In this document: positions 22,089-33,339 of the stretch, one piece after another | How positions within the stretch are numbered: position 1 is the stretch's first letter | Layout of the letters: each line of letters opens with the position of its first letter | Assembly (NCBI GenBank): GCA_036936605.1 | Contig: JAUPFV010000005.1 | Location: 192,694,958 to 192,758,957, forward strand | Source: Limnanthes douglasii subsp. nivea | Lineage: Eukaryota; Streptophyta; Magnoliopsida; Brassicales; Limnanthaceae | Length of the DNA stretch: 64,000 bases | Direction of reading: 5' to 3' | Program-made: the position numbers and the translations under genes | The notes under the pieces: model-generated | Database searches by the model: none | What the model was told of the DNA's origin: nothing | What the model saw: the letters and a program-made list of their open reading frames with translations, nothing else

Positions 22089-25000
22089 TGGAACCTTCGT
22101 GGTATCAACAATAATCCTACCATTTTGAGGTTAAAGGACATGATAAACACTAATAATATTCAAATTCTTGCTTTACAGGAGCCTTTGGTGAAAGTTGAGA
22201 AGATTAATGAGATAGCTGCTAAGCTTGGTTTCAACAATTTTGCTGCAAATCTATCTAACAAAGTCTGGTGTTTTTGGAAAGATGAAATCAAGATTGATTT
22301 ACTGATCAATCATGACCAATGCTTACATTTGGATGTGTTTAATTCTGATTCTGAGATTGAGTTCAATCTGTCGATCATTTATGCTAAGTGTAATAGATGC
22401 GAGAGAAGGAATCTTTGGAGTCTTCTTAATTCTATTTCTGTTACGGGGAAAGCTTGGTTGGTTGTTGGAACTTCAACGTGATTTCCACCTCTGATGATCA
22501 GATTGGTTGCACTTCATTATGTGTTAACATCATGGAGGAATTCAATGATTGTATTAAAGATTGTTTGTTGGAGGACGCAGGTTATGGGGGTTTGAGATAT
22601 ACTTGGAATAGGGGCTCAAGATGGAAGCGTTTGGACAGGGCTATGGTTAATAGCAAGTGGAATGCTACCTTTAATAGTACAAGGGTTCATCATATGATCA
22701 GAACCTGTTCTTATCATTCCCCTTTGTTAATTAAAGCTGATAATGTCACTAATGCTCATCATAAGAAATGATTTAAATATATGAATATATGGTCAAATGA
22801 TGAGTCTTTCTTGGGCATTGTTGAGACTAATTGGATGCTTCCAATTACTGGTTATCCTAATCAACTCTTTTGGCAAAAGTTAAAGAGCCTTAAAGCTTGT
22901 TTGAAAGAGTGGAATACGAATAGTTTTGGGAACATTTTCAACAATCTTAAAGAAACGGAAGGTTGTGTTAGGAAGTTGGAAGACTCTTTGGCTAATAGCT
23001 TCAACATTAATACTAAGGCTGAGTTAGATAAAGCCAATAGTTTGTACATTAAGAATCTCAAAATTGAATATGATTATTGGAAGCAGAAGTGTTACAGTGA
23101 ATGGTTTAAAGATGGTGATAGAAATTCCAAGCTTTTTCATTCGTTTGTGAATAAGAAAAGAAGTAAAATGAAGATTAGAAGCATCAAGGAAGGAGATTGT
23201 TGGTTGAATGATGACGAGAGTATTGGTTTGTCTGCTGAGAAGTATTTTAAAGAAACTCTTACTTCTGAGTCTTATAGCAGTAATGATGAGGAGACTCTTC
23301 TCTTGAATGATGACATTTTTAAAGTCATCCCTTCTTTGATTTCTGATGAGGATAATACTACTTTGTTGAAGCTAACTACTGAGGAGGAAATCTGGAATGT
23401 GATATATACTATGAAGGTTGATAGTGCAGCCGGCGTCGATGGTTTTAATCTTCATTTTTACAGGTTTTTTTGGAGGATTATTAAGCGAGATCTTTATATC
23501 TCATTTAACTCTTTTATTAATGGCAATTACATACCTAAAGGTATGTTTGCCACTGGTCTGTGTTTGATTCCTAAGACCAAGAATCCCATTACTTGGAATG
23601 AGTACAGACCTATAGGTTTGTGTACCATGATGAATAGGATCTTTGCTAAGCTTATAAATTCTATGCTGGCCATCCTGCTTCCTAAGATCATTTCTAGTTG
23701 CCAAGGGGCCTTCGTTCGAGGGCGTTGTATTCATGACAATATTCTTGTGGCCAAAGAAATGATCTATGACATTAAAAGAAAGCCTAAAACTGGCAATATC
23801 CTGATCCAACTTGATATTTCGAAAGCATTTGATAAGATGTCTTTTCGTTTTATTTATAAAATTCTATCCAATTTTGGTTTCTCTCATGATTTTCTGAGTC
23901 TTATTAACAGGTTAACAAGAAATGTCAGCTTATCTATTCTGATAAATGGTGGCTCTTTTGGTTATTTCAGAACTAGAAGAGGTTTGAGACAGGGTAATCC
24001 CATGTCTCCTAGCCTATTTATCATAGGTGAAGAGGTTTTGTTAAGGGGAATGCATAGTCTGTTTGAAAATAATAAAAAAGTGATTTACAATACTAGATCT
24101 CAGATGTCAATGCCTTGTCTGGATTTTGCAGATGACATTCTTATATTTACAAATAATTTACATGATTCTTTTAACAATTTGAGTGTTTTCCTTGATAAGT
24201 ATCAGCTTGTTTCAGGACAAATGATAAATAAGCAGAAGACTAAGCTGATAACTTCATCTTCTCTTCATTAAAATAGGATAGCTAGCTTGGAGTCTCAAAC
24301 TGGTTATAAATCGGAGAACTTGCCCACAAGCTATCTTGGCATCATTCTGAATAACAGCAACAAGGCCTGCAATTTCATTAAAATCATTGACAAAATTAAT
24401 GATAAGCTATCTGATTGAGATTCTAAGTATTTATCTTTTGGTGGCAGATTAGTGTTGATCACTAATGTTCTTATGCCATATCCTAATTACTGGTTACAGA
24501 ATAGTATGTTGCCTAAAAGTATTATCAACAAGATAGAGAAAACTCTTAACAAGTTTCTTTGGAGGTCTAGACTAAATGAGCCTACCATTCATTGGGCTAA
24601 TTGGAAGTCGATCTGTAAGCCCTTTGAAGAGGGTAGTCTTAATATCAGAAGTATTACTGATATTCAGTATACCTATTCTTTAAAGTTGTGGTTCACTTTT
24701 AGGAAAATGAAACTATTTGGGCCAAGATGATGCATTGTACTTACTCTAAAAACACTCATCCTTTGTATACTAATTTTAACAGATCTGGGTCTCATGTTTG
24801 GAGAAGATTGGTTAACATTAAGAATGATGCAGAAAATCATATCAGATGGGTCTTGGATAACGGAGAAATGGACTATTGGAGAGAGGACTGACATGACTAC
24901 AAGCCTATCTATGATGCTCAAAATGAAGTAAATTACCTAGAAGCAAAAGTGAACTCCTTTTGAAAGAATGGAAGCTGGGATACTGCTTCAATGATTCCTT

Positions 25001-25198
25001 TTATTTCTCCTGAAAGATGGAGTAATATTCAGAAGCTTAAAGTTGATAGTTCCAAGCAAGATATAATGCTTTGGAATTTCTCTATTGATACAACTTTCAA
25101 CAACAAGAAAACATGGAATACCATCAGACACAAGTCAAATTACTCTAGGCTTTTCAAAAAAAATTGGAGTCACATCATTCCCAGGAAGTTTAAAAAAA
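22071..25198 (+). pseudogene. LINE-1 ORF2: endonuclease and reverse transcriptase
   Basis: The likely start is the ATG at 22071 (MISLISWNLRG). The apurinic-type endonuclease spans to about 22770 ('WNLRG', 'LALQEP', 'NFNVIST', 'YTWNRG', 'SYHSPLL'). A 1-bp loss near 22470 breaks the frame, and a TGA replaces a Trp near 22769. RT spans 22781-24271, with 'AAGVDGFNLHFY', 'EYRPIGLC', 'GAFVRGRCIHDNIL', 'QLDISKAFDKM', 'GLRQGNPMSPSLF' and the catalytic 'DFADDILIF' (about 24122-24148). Later stops lie at about 24269 and 24416. The thumb and connection continue to 25198. Catalytic residues are intact but the protein is broken in several places. Confidence 0.85.
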
Positions 25199-25414
25199 CA
25201 GCAGCTGATTCCGAGTTGGCCACTCGGAATCAGCTGCTGTGATTTTTTTTTAGCCCCGAGCAGCTGATTCCGAGAGGGCCACTCGGAATCAGCTGCTGCT
25301 CGGAATAAAAAACATCAGCTGATTCCGAGTTGGCCACTCGGAATCAGCTGCTGTTTTTTATTCCGAGCAGCAGCTGATTCCGAGTGGCCCTCTCGGAATC
25401 AGCTGCTCGGGGCT
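25199..25414 (-). ncRNA. long palindromic hairpin exon, possible hairpin RNA
   Basis: The block holds four near-identical 41-50 bp hairpins based on CAGCTGATTCCGAG and its complement. Hairpins 2-4 form one larger palindrome: arms 25252-25330 and 25336-25414, 79 bp each with one mismatch (25315), around a 5-bp centre TGGCC. Hairpin 1 (25199-25239) has perfect 18-bp arms. On the minus strand the palindrome begins right after a strong acceptor (T-run then CAG at 25413-25415), with a T-rich intron and leader exon upstream. It has no coding potential. It may produce small RNAs or be a foldback element; both are inference. Confidence 0.5.
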
Positions 25415-25649
25415 GAAAAAAAAAATTCAAGCACAGTTAAAGATCCCAATTAGAAACCCTAAGCGATTCTAACAAACAAATTAAACCCCAATGGAAACCC
25501 TAACATAGAAATCTAACAACAACCCAAACCCTAACTGAATCTAACATAGAAATCAAACAAAAACAAAACCATAATCAATTCTAACAAAGAAATCTCACAA
25601 AGAAATCGAATCTAAACCGAATCTAACAAAGAAACTAGAGAAAGTTTAC
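25413..25649 (-). other. intron upstream of the hairpin exon (237 bp)
   Basis: Minus-strand donor AAG|GTAAAC at 25649 and acceptor TTTTTTTTTTCAG at 25413. The interior is T-rich with repeated TTTGTTAGATT- and TAGGGTTT-like words, typical of plant 5'-UTR introns. The exon upstream (about 25650-25700) is purine-rich with GAGAGAGAAG. Splice sites are predicted by eye. Confidence 0.5.
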
Positions 25650-25977
25650 CTTCTCCAAAGGCTTCTCTCTCTCTTGGACGTTGCTTTGTAAGTAGGTGGT
25701 GAAAAAAAATGGGTAGAAAGAAGGGATAAGTTGCTGGAAAATGAATGTAAGTTGCTGTAGAATGGGTAGAATAGTTTAATTAGGGTTTTTTCTTTTAATT
25801 GGTGAATGAATAGGGATAATGGGTGAAAGTAAGTAGAATAATAGGTGAAGGTAAAATAAATAGGTAAAATGGCAAATATGTATTTTCCTTTATGGAGGAA
25901 ATAACAACATGGGGGATTTTTCAAAAGATGAAGGAAATAAAAATTTCCATGGAGGAAATAGCTTTGGCCTAATAATA
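25650..25977 (-). other. leader exon and possible promoter of hairpin locus
   Basis: Read on the minus strand, pyrimidine-rich and AT-rich sequence leads into a purine-rich leader (25650-25690) ending at the donor. No clear TATA box was found. Repeats of ATGGAGGAAATA occur at 25892 and 25949. The right end is a TAA-repeat (25970-25984) that merges with the 17-bp duplicate at 25978. Confidence 0.35.
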
Positions 25978-26213
25978 ATAATAACCTCTTCCTTTTTCAA
26001 AAAATCAAAATGCAAAAAGTTTGATTGGATTAGTATAATTAATGAGTGCTTTTTTTTATTTTTTAAAAAAACGAAAAGTAAAATAAATAGATCGGTGAAT
26101 ATAACAAATAATTTATTAATTATATTTAATATTGTTTTGATGGGCAAAACAACGTTTAAAGTGGAATATTGATACTTTTTCAAAAAAACGAAACTTATAA
26201 TAGAAGAGACGGA
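25978..26213 (+). mobile_element. Stowaway-like MITE, right part
   Basis: It starts with the second copy of ATAATAACCTCTTCCTT, and its right end reads ACTTATAATAGAAGAGACGG, a diverged inverted match to the left end at 21570. With the LINE insertion removed the two parts make an element of about 300 bp. Confidence 0.4.
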
Positions 26214-26847
26214 TTACGTTTTTAAAACCGTTATCATAGTGATATATATTGAATGCGCAAAAAAAAAACTATTTTATAATTTTATTATAGAGTAAATAGG
26301 AAAAGGGGTTTACCGTTTTTCCTACTATTGTTATCTATTATTGGTGTTTGCTATTTTACCGTTCAGTGAACTTCAAAACTATCAGGGTATCTACCCAAAA
26401 AAAATAGCGACTATTTGTTTGTTTAGAGTTAATTGAAAAAATATAAAATTTAAATCATTTTTATATATGCCAAACAACTTGAAATCCTAAATTCTGAAAA
26501 TTTATTAACATATATTGTCCGCATACTCTCTTTTGACGGTGAACCACAATCCATTAAATTCAATTTCTTTTTTTATGTATAAATTCAACTGATTTACCAC
26601 ACTTATGATATCTTCATGTCTTTTTCATTTATAATCCAAATATACAATTTATTTTATAAAATGACTAGTCTTTATTTTATTATTTCGGCTACCACAATTT
26701 ATTTTATAAAATAATCTGATTATTTTATTATTCGATTGTTTTATAACAATAGCTAAACATATGTTTAGCATACCTAATTACAACATTTATAAACTCAGCC
26801 CACATTTTCCATTTATAAACTAAATACAAAATTAATTGTATATCTTC
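26214..26847. other. no feature seen; AT-rich spacer
   Basis: AT-rich sequence with A- and T-runs and no open frame of note. Confidence 0.6.
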
Positions 26848-26965
26848 GAGGGGTAGGCGAGTTGGTTGAGTATGGCATTTTTATGACCAAAAGGTTATGA
26901 GTTCGAATCCCTTTACATACGCTCTCTCGGCTGAGCCTGTCACCTTATGAAAATAATAAAAACAA
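26848..26965 (+). mobile_element. tRNA-derived SINE
   Basis: The head has pol III-type internal promoter boxes: A-box-like TAGGCGAGTTGG (26854-26865) and B-box-like GAGTTCGAATCCC (26899-26911) about 40 bp apart. It is followed by GGCTGAGCCTGTCACC, a body motif of angiosperm SINEs, and an A-rich tail. It does not fold as a full tRNA. Target duplications were not clear. Confidence 0.65.
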
Positions 26966-27152
26966 ATAAAAATAAAACAGTATTGAATTGAGAAGAATAT
27001 TAATGAGATGAGATGAGAAATAGAAATAGGGAGGGTTTGTGTGTTTCCAGTTAGGGAAAGCATTAAAAGGGAGATTGAAGGTGACGCTTCCATTATTGGA
27101 AAGTTTGATTGATTTGATGCATCGCACTCCTCTCCACTCGAATCCAATTCAA

Positions 27153-27196
27153 GTCTGAAATCTGAAATCTGATATCTGAAATCTGGAATCTGAAAA
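27153..27196 (+). repeat. heptamer repeat (ATCTGAA)n
   Basis: Five to six imperfect copies of a 7-bp unit ATCTGAA, with variants ATCTGAT and ATCTGGA. Confidence 0.8.
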
Positions 27197-27942
27197 ATAT
27201 GAAATGAAAGATTAGACCCTTGATGTTCAGATTCACTGTAACACTATATATTCTCTCTTTATCTTTACTTACATTACACACCGTGATCTCTTTCTACCGA
27301 CTTCTTTAAGAACACAAAAAGGATTTTGAAAACTTAAATATTCTCTTTAATTTCTTTTCGTTTTTTTTCTATATTTGAGTAATCCAGCATAGGGAAATAG
27401 CTGTTTGTTATAATAGATAGAGCTATTTTTAAATATAGTATATAATTCAAGAATTAGAATGTCGTGAAACTTTTTTTTTTTTTTTTTAATTTTCAAGTTC
27501 TGTTTTTAATTTATTAATAACTATTAAGAAGAATTATTTGTTTGGATTCAAGTTCAATATTTTAAAATATATGTATTTAATAACTTTAGGATCCCATTTT
27601 AATTGCAAAACGAACAACCTATTTAGATTGGAATTATGATGTTCAACGATCAGTTCTTTGATATTTTTATATTTTTATACAGTAAAATGTGATTATATGA
27701 AATATTCTTTTTCGTTTAACTTTTGGACTTTTATTTCAAAGTGGGTCGAACAAAATATAGACTGAAATATTTTTTCAGCTCAGTTGCACTTATTACAGCG
27801 AAATCCCCAACTTTTAGAAACCCTAAAGTTTCCGTCCTCATCTTTCTTTCAAGCTTTCGATCGTCTTCCTCGCTGCATTCAGTCACCTAAAACCAACCCA
27901 CGAGCCATAGAAAACAACCAAGAACCATAAACAAACCTTTGT

Positions 27943-28020
27943 ATGCCCAATCAATCTTCTGAGCTCCAAGTAGTCACGAATTTTGCAAAGAGACGCTCGA
28001 GACTTGGCGATAATAGTCAG
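27943..28020 (+). CDS. possible first coding exon of a host gene (26 codons)
   Basis: ATG at 27943 opens a 26-codon frame reading MPNQSSELQVVTNFAKRRSR and then LGDNSQ, ending exactly at CAG|GTACG, a fair splice donor in phase 0. Upstream (27830-27940) is a pyrimidine-rich leader with GAAACCCTAAAG, typical of plant 5' UTRs. GC content rises here relative to the surroundings. Arg-x-x-Leu-Gly-Asp resembles the destruction-box region of mitotic regulators, but the family is not recognised. LINE-2 sits just downstream, possibly inside the first intron. I found no second exon, so this may be a dead gene or chance. Confidence 0.35.
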
Positions 28021-28100
28021 GTACGATGACATGCATCCTTAATCATTTTGATTTCTTCTTAAGTAGCATAAACCCAGACTTTCAAGAAATGCTATGGCTC

Positions 28101-31100
28101 TTAATTTGTTAGGAATTTTGCTCTTTTCAAATGTGAAGTTCCAGTACTATCTCTCAGGAGATCACCACCAAAGCACTCCACAGACTCGCTACAAGCACCG
28201 TATGTGTTAAGTTTGAACCTTCCAAGCTTAGGGCACACCCAACTTAGTGAGACAGTAGGACTAGTCCTTTTCAGATGATTTAAGCAACCCAATGATGACC
28301 CAACTCCACTGTCCTTGTCCCAGAATTTTCTCTTCAGTAAATTAGCATTATCGAGACTTTTCAGTGGACCAGTACCACTTCCTAACCATGTGAGATAGAG
28401 ACATAGGTTTGGAGATATAGGTATTAAAATAACCTGCGAAGAAAACCCAGACTTTCCAAGCCTTATGGCATTCCACAAAGACATGATTAATATTTTTAGA
28501 ATTTCTGCAATTTTGACATTTTGGTACTAACTGTAGCTTCCTTTTTTGCAGTACAGAATCAACAGGAATCCAGCACTTGAGAGCTCTCCATAAGGTGAAA
28601 CAAAATTTGGTGGGTGTTACCTTGTTCCAGATTCTAGCATAAAGGTAAGACTTCACTCCATTTTTCCTGAATTCCTCCCAATCAGCTTTAGTGGAGAACT
28701 AACCATCTCCACTAAGAGTCCAACTAACTGAGTCCTTAAGAGAATTGTCTAGAGAAACTCTACTAATGTATTGGATTTGTTTTGAACTCAATATAGTTTC
28801 CATCTTGTTAACATTCCACGTGCCTTCTTCCCAATAATCCTTAGCCAAAGAGCCCACATATAATAGCATGTTTTCACTGTCAGAAAATATCTCGAATTTC
28901 TCAGGAGAACACCACATGTCTAACATGATATCCACATTTCCTGACTTAGCATGCCACGTCAAGTATTTATCAGCTCTGTCCCTAATTTTCCATAGTCTTT
29001 TCCAAGTAAGAGAGCTCTTAGAGTTCACAGGAGCAGTTAAATGATGTTGGTCTTTAAAATAGATAGACTTCATAAAGATTGCCCATAGTGATTCCTGCTT
29101 TCTCAAATTAAACCATTGCTTAGCAGCAAAAACCTTCAACATATCATCCAGCTTCCTTAGGTTTAAGCCTCATTCTTCAAAACTCATACAAAGCTTTGAC
29201 CATTTGCACCAATTTTTAGTATTCTTATTAGCTTTGCTGCCCCACAAAAACTTATTATAAAGAAACTCAAGCCTCTTGATAGTATTTTTACGAATCTCAT
29301 AAGTTTGAAGAGTATAAATCGGATAGATAGATAGAAAATACTGAATCAACATTAATCTGTCCCCAAATGACAAAGTTTTCTGGTCTCATTCTGAAATCTT
29401 GTTAATAGTTTTAGCAATAAACTCATCATGGTTACTAACTCTCTTTTTATTGTTTAAAACAGCTCCCAAATACTTGATTGGAAAATTAGAATGCTTGAAG
29501 CCCAATAATAACTCCAACTTCATAGCTTGCTAAGCAGAAAATTTCTTTGAGGTAATGATTCTTGACTTATCTTGTTAACAAGCTGACCAGATGTTTCCTC
29601 ATATAAGTTGAACATCTTCATATATTTGGTGACAGAAACTATGGAGCCATTGCAAAAGACTAGGATATCATCAGCAAAACATAGACAAGGTGAGTTGAGT
29701 TATCATCTGCTTTTGTATCTTATAGAAGTAGAGTTGCTGAGTAACTTTTTGAGACCTCTTAGCAGATATTCTTGGCCCATAATAAAGAGACTAGGTGATA
29801 ATGAATCACCTCATCTCAGACCTTTATTAGAACTCAAAAACCCCTCTAGAGCACCGTTGACCAACACCAAAAACTAGTAATTCACCAAATTCCTTTCAAC
29901 AATTCTTGTAAAACCAGTCTTGAACCCAAAAGCATTCAAAATACTTAATAGAAACGTATGGTCCATTCTATCAAAAGCTTTGTCCATGTCCACCTTTAGG
30001 AGAACATTCTCACCTCTGACTTTGTTATCCAAGTCACTAATCAGCTCCTGAGCGATCATGACATTGTCATGAATACTCTTGCCCTTGATGAAGGAACCTT
30101 TCTCAGGAGAGATTAGCTTAGAAAGAATAATAGACAGTCTTTTATTAATAATCTTTGATATGATTCTACTCAAAAAGGTAGTTAGACTTATTGGTCTAAA
30201 ATCCTTCCAAGTTTTAGGAGCTTCCACCTTAATGATAAGAGAGAGAGTAGTAGCATATAGTCCATCAGAAAGGATCCCTCCCTGAAGAAAGTCATTAATA
30301 GCATCATACAAGTCAGTTCTAATGATAGGCCAACATTATTTAAAAAAATCCCATTAAATCCATCTGGACCAGCAGTAGAGTTAGAGTTTAGCTCATTTAT
30401 AGATTCATAAACTTCAGATTTCATAGGAATCTCCATTAGTATTTCATTATCAGTGTCATTAACAATCTTAGGAATGAAATCCTCAAGCAAATTAGGATAC
30501 CAAGGGTTAGGCAAAATAGCAATTGAGGCTTTAAAATGATTGACAACAGACTCTTCTATAGCTTTTTCATCATCCTCCCAATAGGTACCAGTCCAAATAC
30601 GAGAGATCTTAGCTCTATTATGCTTTCTTTTCACATAATTGTGAAAAGATAGAATTTATGTCACCTTCTTTAACCCAATTAGTGTGGGATTTCTGAGCCC
30701 AGTAGTCTTCCTCTCTTAGATTCCAAACTATTAATTTCCTCTTCCACCTGAGTAATTGACTCAAAAACATTACCAAAAATATGCTTATTCCAGACTTTCA
30801 GCTTTGCCTTTAGATGCTTTAACATGAACCAGAACTTAAATATAGGAGCCCCCTTGTATTCAATAGCTCAGCAGTCCTCGACAAACTTATAAAAGTCATT
30901 GTGCTTGCACCACATGTTCAAGAACTTGAAGTTTGAAATTCTTTTTATAGTAGCAGTAGATATAGTAATCAATAGCGGAGTATGATTAGAGCATGACTTA
31001 GAATGAGTCACAATAGTATCATCAAGATAGTTAACCCAACTGTTATTCAGTAAAGCTCTATCAAGCCTCCTCTATTGTTTCTCATTAGACCAAGAGAATT

Positions 31101-31629
31101 TATTCCCCGAAAACCTAGCATCCAGAAGATTACAGTCTAGGATAAAGTCATTAAACTCTTTCATACACCTAGAACAATTATAAGTACAGTGAAGTTGCTC
31201 ACTAGGATCAGCAATAGTGTTAAAATCCCCCACCAGAATCTATTCCTTGTTTTCCTCTTCAACCTTTCTCAAGCTATCCCACAACAGTCTTCTTGGAATC
31301 CTAGAGCATTTTGCATAGATTACAGTAACCATGAATTCTTTAGGAATATAGTTATGCCTGACCAATAAGTGTAAAAATTGATCATCATTAACTATGATAT
31401 CCACCTTGTATTCACCATTTCACATCACCCAGCCCTTATTGCTGTTATTACTAGCACAACCCTGAAACCCCAATTTCTTAGCAATCGTCTCCAATTGAGA
31501 ACCACAAACCATGGGCTCTTGAAGAGCAAGAAAAGAAATACTTTTAGCCCTTTGGATCGATTTTATTCTACCGTGAGTTTGATTGTTACCAACACCACGA
31601 AAATTTCAATTTAGTAAGGCAATGGTCAT
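28101..31629 (-). pseudogene. LINE-2 ORF2: endonuclease, RT, zf-RVT, start of RNase H
   Basis: ATG at 31629 begins MTIALLN, then a stop where LINE-1 has Trp of 'WNLRG'. Endonuclease motifs follow ('FLALQEPMV', 'LVGDFNTIA', 'SNHTPLL'). RT motifs: 'AGPDGFNG', 'DFRPISLT', 'GSFIKGKSIHDNVMIAQ', 'LKVDMDKAFDRMDH', 'FADDILVFCNG' (about 29680-29650). The zinc-binding RT-associated domain lies at about 28620-28470 ('CQNCRNSKNINHVFVECHKAW'). The last recognisable piece is the first RNase H strand ('GRFKLNTYGACSES', 28230-28180). At least three frameshifts and several stops are present. Confidence 0.85.
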
Positions 31630-32945
31630 TTAAATTGCTTAGAAGTTTTTGTAGTATGCTTATACTGCAGGTATTTAGGAGCTATAATCCCTTTTGTGTT
31701 GAATATTTTAGATTTTTTAATCTTCTTTAATTCAGATTTCTTACCATTCCCAATTTGCTTGCTTACAGAAGAGTAGGGAAGACTACCTGTGTTTTGCTTA
31801 GTAAGAGAACAACTGATCATCAACGGATTCATAGAAGAAATATCTTCAAGATAGGTAGAACCCATCTCTAACATATGTAAAGCACCAATTACTTCACTAA
31901 TTTCTATACCTTTATGAGAACTCTGCTTTCGATTGCATTCAGTAGGATTACTCTTTTCTTTCACTTCACTCTCAAACTGATTTCTCTGTTTATCTATAAT
32001 AACAGATTTCAATTTGGTTCCCTTATCTTCGATTTTGAAAGCAGGAATCAATGAATCAAGAAACTGTGTTTTGGAGGACTTAGACTGATCAACAGTCTTC
32101 CTTTGAGTAGTCTTCTTACATTCACTCTCTGAATGGCCCAGGTGAGAACATTGTATACAATAGCTTGGATATTTGTTATACACTAGATCTTGCCAGCAAG
32201 TGTAGGATCTAAATATTATCTTTATTCTTTTAGGGAGAACCTTAGAAACATCCATCACGGCCCAAATTCTGCAATAGTTTTGTCTAGCTCTGTTTTTGGA
32301 TGAAACCCAGACACTTAGGGGGGATCTTATAGCTTTAGCTACCTCCATAATAGTTTCCTCACAATACATAAACTCAAGCAAGTTTGGGAGGTTAATGTAA
32401 ACAGGAGTTGCTGGATTTTCAACATTAGGGTTGAAATTTGGGGACCATTCCAGCAATCTCATGACCTTATCCCCAATTTGCCACACATTTCTTTTCCACA
32501 ACTTTAGAAGATCTTTCTTGAGGGAAAGTTCAATAAAGATGTGTCTAAAGTCCCAACTTGAAACGTTACATTCACCATGAAACTTGAATTTATCCAAGAA
32601 AGCCATTATTGATGCATAACTAAGCTTCCCAGTGGCAAACTTGCCAGCAAGAGTGTGTGTGTTTTGCTGTTTTAATAGCCCCAAATCCTCAACCTCGAAG
32701 TGAATCTCAACATTATCTTTCTCGACTGATTTGATTACCTTTTTGTGTACGATGTTCCCAGCATTGTGTTTAAATAAGTTTGCATATGAACTCTTTGTAG
32801 CTGACGCATTGGTTTTACTTATGGTAGGCTCAAAAATAGGATTAATTCTGATGTTTGGCTGATCAGAGACCGAGATTAGCGCCCGAAAACTCTCCTAGAT
32901 ATCAGCAGCTCGTTGATGCATAGAATGGCACTCAGCTTCCTCCAT
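31626..32945 (-). pseudogene. LINE-2 ORF1: DUF4283-like domain and CCHC knuckle
   Basis: Nucleic-acid-binding ORF1 protein of a plant L1 LINE. The start ATG at 32945 gives MEEAECHSMHQRAADI, then one stop (TAG at 32897). The frame is then open for over 400 codons. The DUF4283-like domain covers about 32690-32250 ('LAGKFATGKLSYASIMAFL', 'DLLKLWKRNVWQIGDKVMRLLEWSP', 'PVYINLPNLLEFM'). A zinc knuckle follows at about 32165-32120 ('CIQCSHLGHSESEC', Cys-x2-Cys-x4-His-x4-Cys). A Lys-rich tail ends at TGA, which overlaps the ORF2 start as ATGA. One nonsense codon separates it from an intact ORF1. Confidence 0.85.
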
Positions 32946-33138
32946 ATGGAAGCCAAGAAAATCAAGAGGAGAAGATTTTAGCCTTAGGCTCCAAGTCTTT
33001 GAGCATTCTTGATTTCTTGTAACAACCTAATGATTATATGAATATCTTAATTCGAATAAGTTATGGATTACTATCTGATTATTTTTAGTAATTATCCTTT
33101 AGATTTTTATAAATAAACACATGCAATCTAAGTGATTC

Positions 33139-33141
<3 letters not shown>

Positions 33142-33176
<35 letters not shown>

Positions 33177-33187
33177 TACACAAAAGT

Positions 33188-33230
<43 letters not shown>
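33142..33230. repeat. (TA)n microsatellite, two runs
   Basis: Pure TA runs at 33142-33173 and 33190-33230, separated by 16 bp. Confidence 0.95.
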
Positions 33231-33232
<2 letters not shown>

Positions 33233-33339
33233 TCAATAATTAGTTATTTTTAACATTCAAAACTCAGTATTTTTTAGAATTTTAATTGAAAAATAAATTA
33301 TAACAACACGCATTTTTATTTTTTAAAGACGAACAAAAT

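Larger units (their letters stand above)
21647..25198 (+). mobile_element. LINE-1: L1-type LINE, 5'-truncated, 3' end replaced
   Basis: Plus-strand L1-clade LINE starting within the ORF1 C-terminus and running through endonuclease and RT to just inside the zinc-binding RT-associated domain ('IIPRKFKK', about 25176-25200), where it joins the palindrome locus at 25199. A 17-bp direct repeat (21630-21646 and 25978-25994) brackets LINE plus palindrome locus, as a target duplication of one chimeric insertion would. RNase H and poly(A) tail are missing, although LINEs normally keep the 3' end. Confidence 0.8.
28058..33008 (-). mobile_element. LINE-2: L1-type LINE with both ORFs
   Basis: Minus-strand L1-clade LINE with near-complete ORF1 (32945-31626) and ORF2 (31629 to about 28101). 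A 10-bp direct repeat TTGATTTCTT at 28048-28057 and 33009-33018 is a possible target duplication. RNase H is cut off after its first strand and no poly(A) tail is seen at the left end, so the 3' end has been lost or rearranged. It has more frameshifts and stops than LINE-1. Confidence 0.8.

Noticed and set aside
25470..25530. Interstitial telomere repeat (AAACCCTAA words)
   Set aside because: The words are spaced irregularly within a T-rich intron and do not form tandem seven-base repeats. They fit telo-box-like words common in plant 5' introns.
26848..26911. A functional tRNA gene
   Set aside because: A and B boxes are present, but acceptor and anticodon stems do not pair properly and a SINE body with an A-rich tail follows.
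33142..33230. CRISPR-like or regulatory array
   Set aside because: It is a plain TA microsatellite in a plant sequence.
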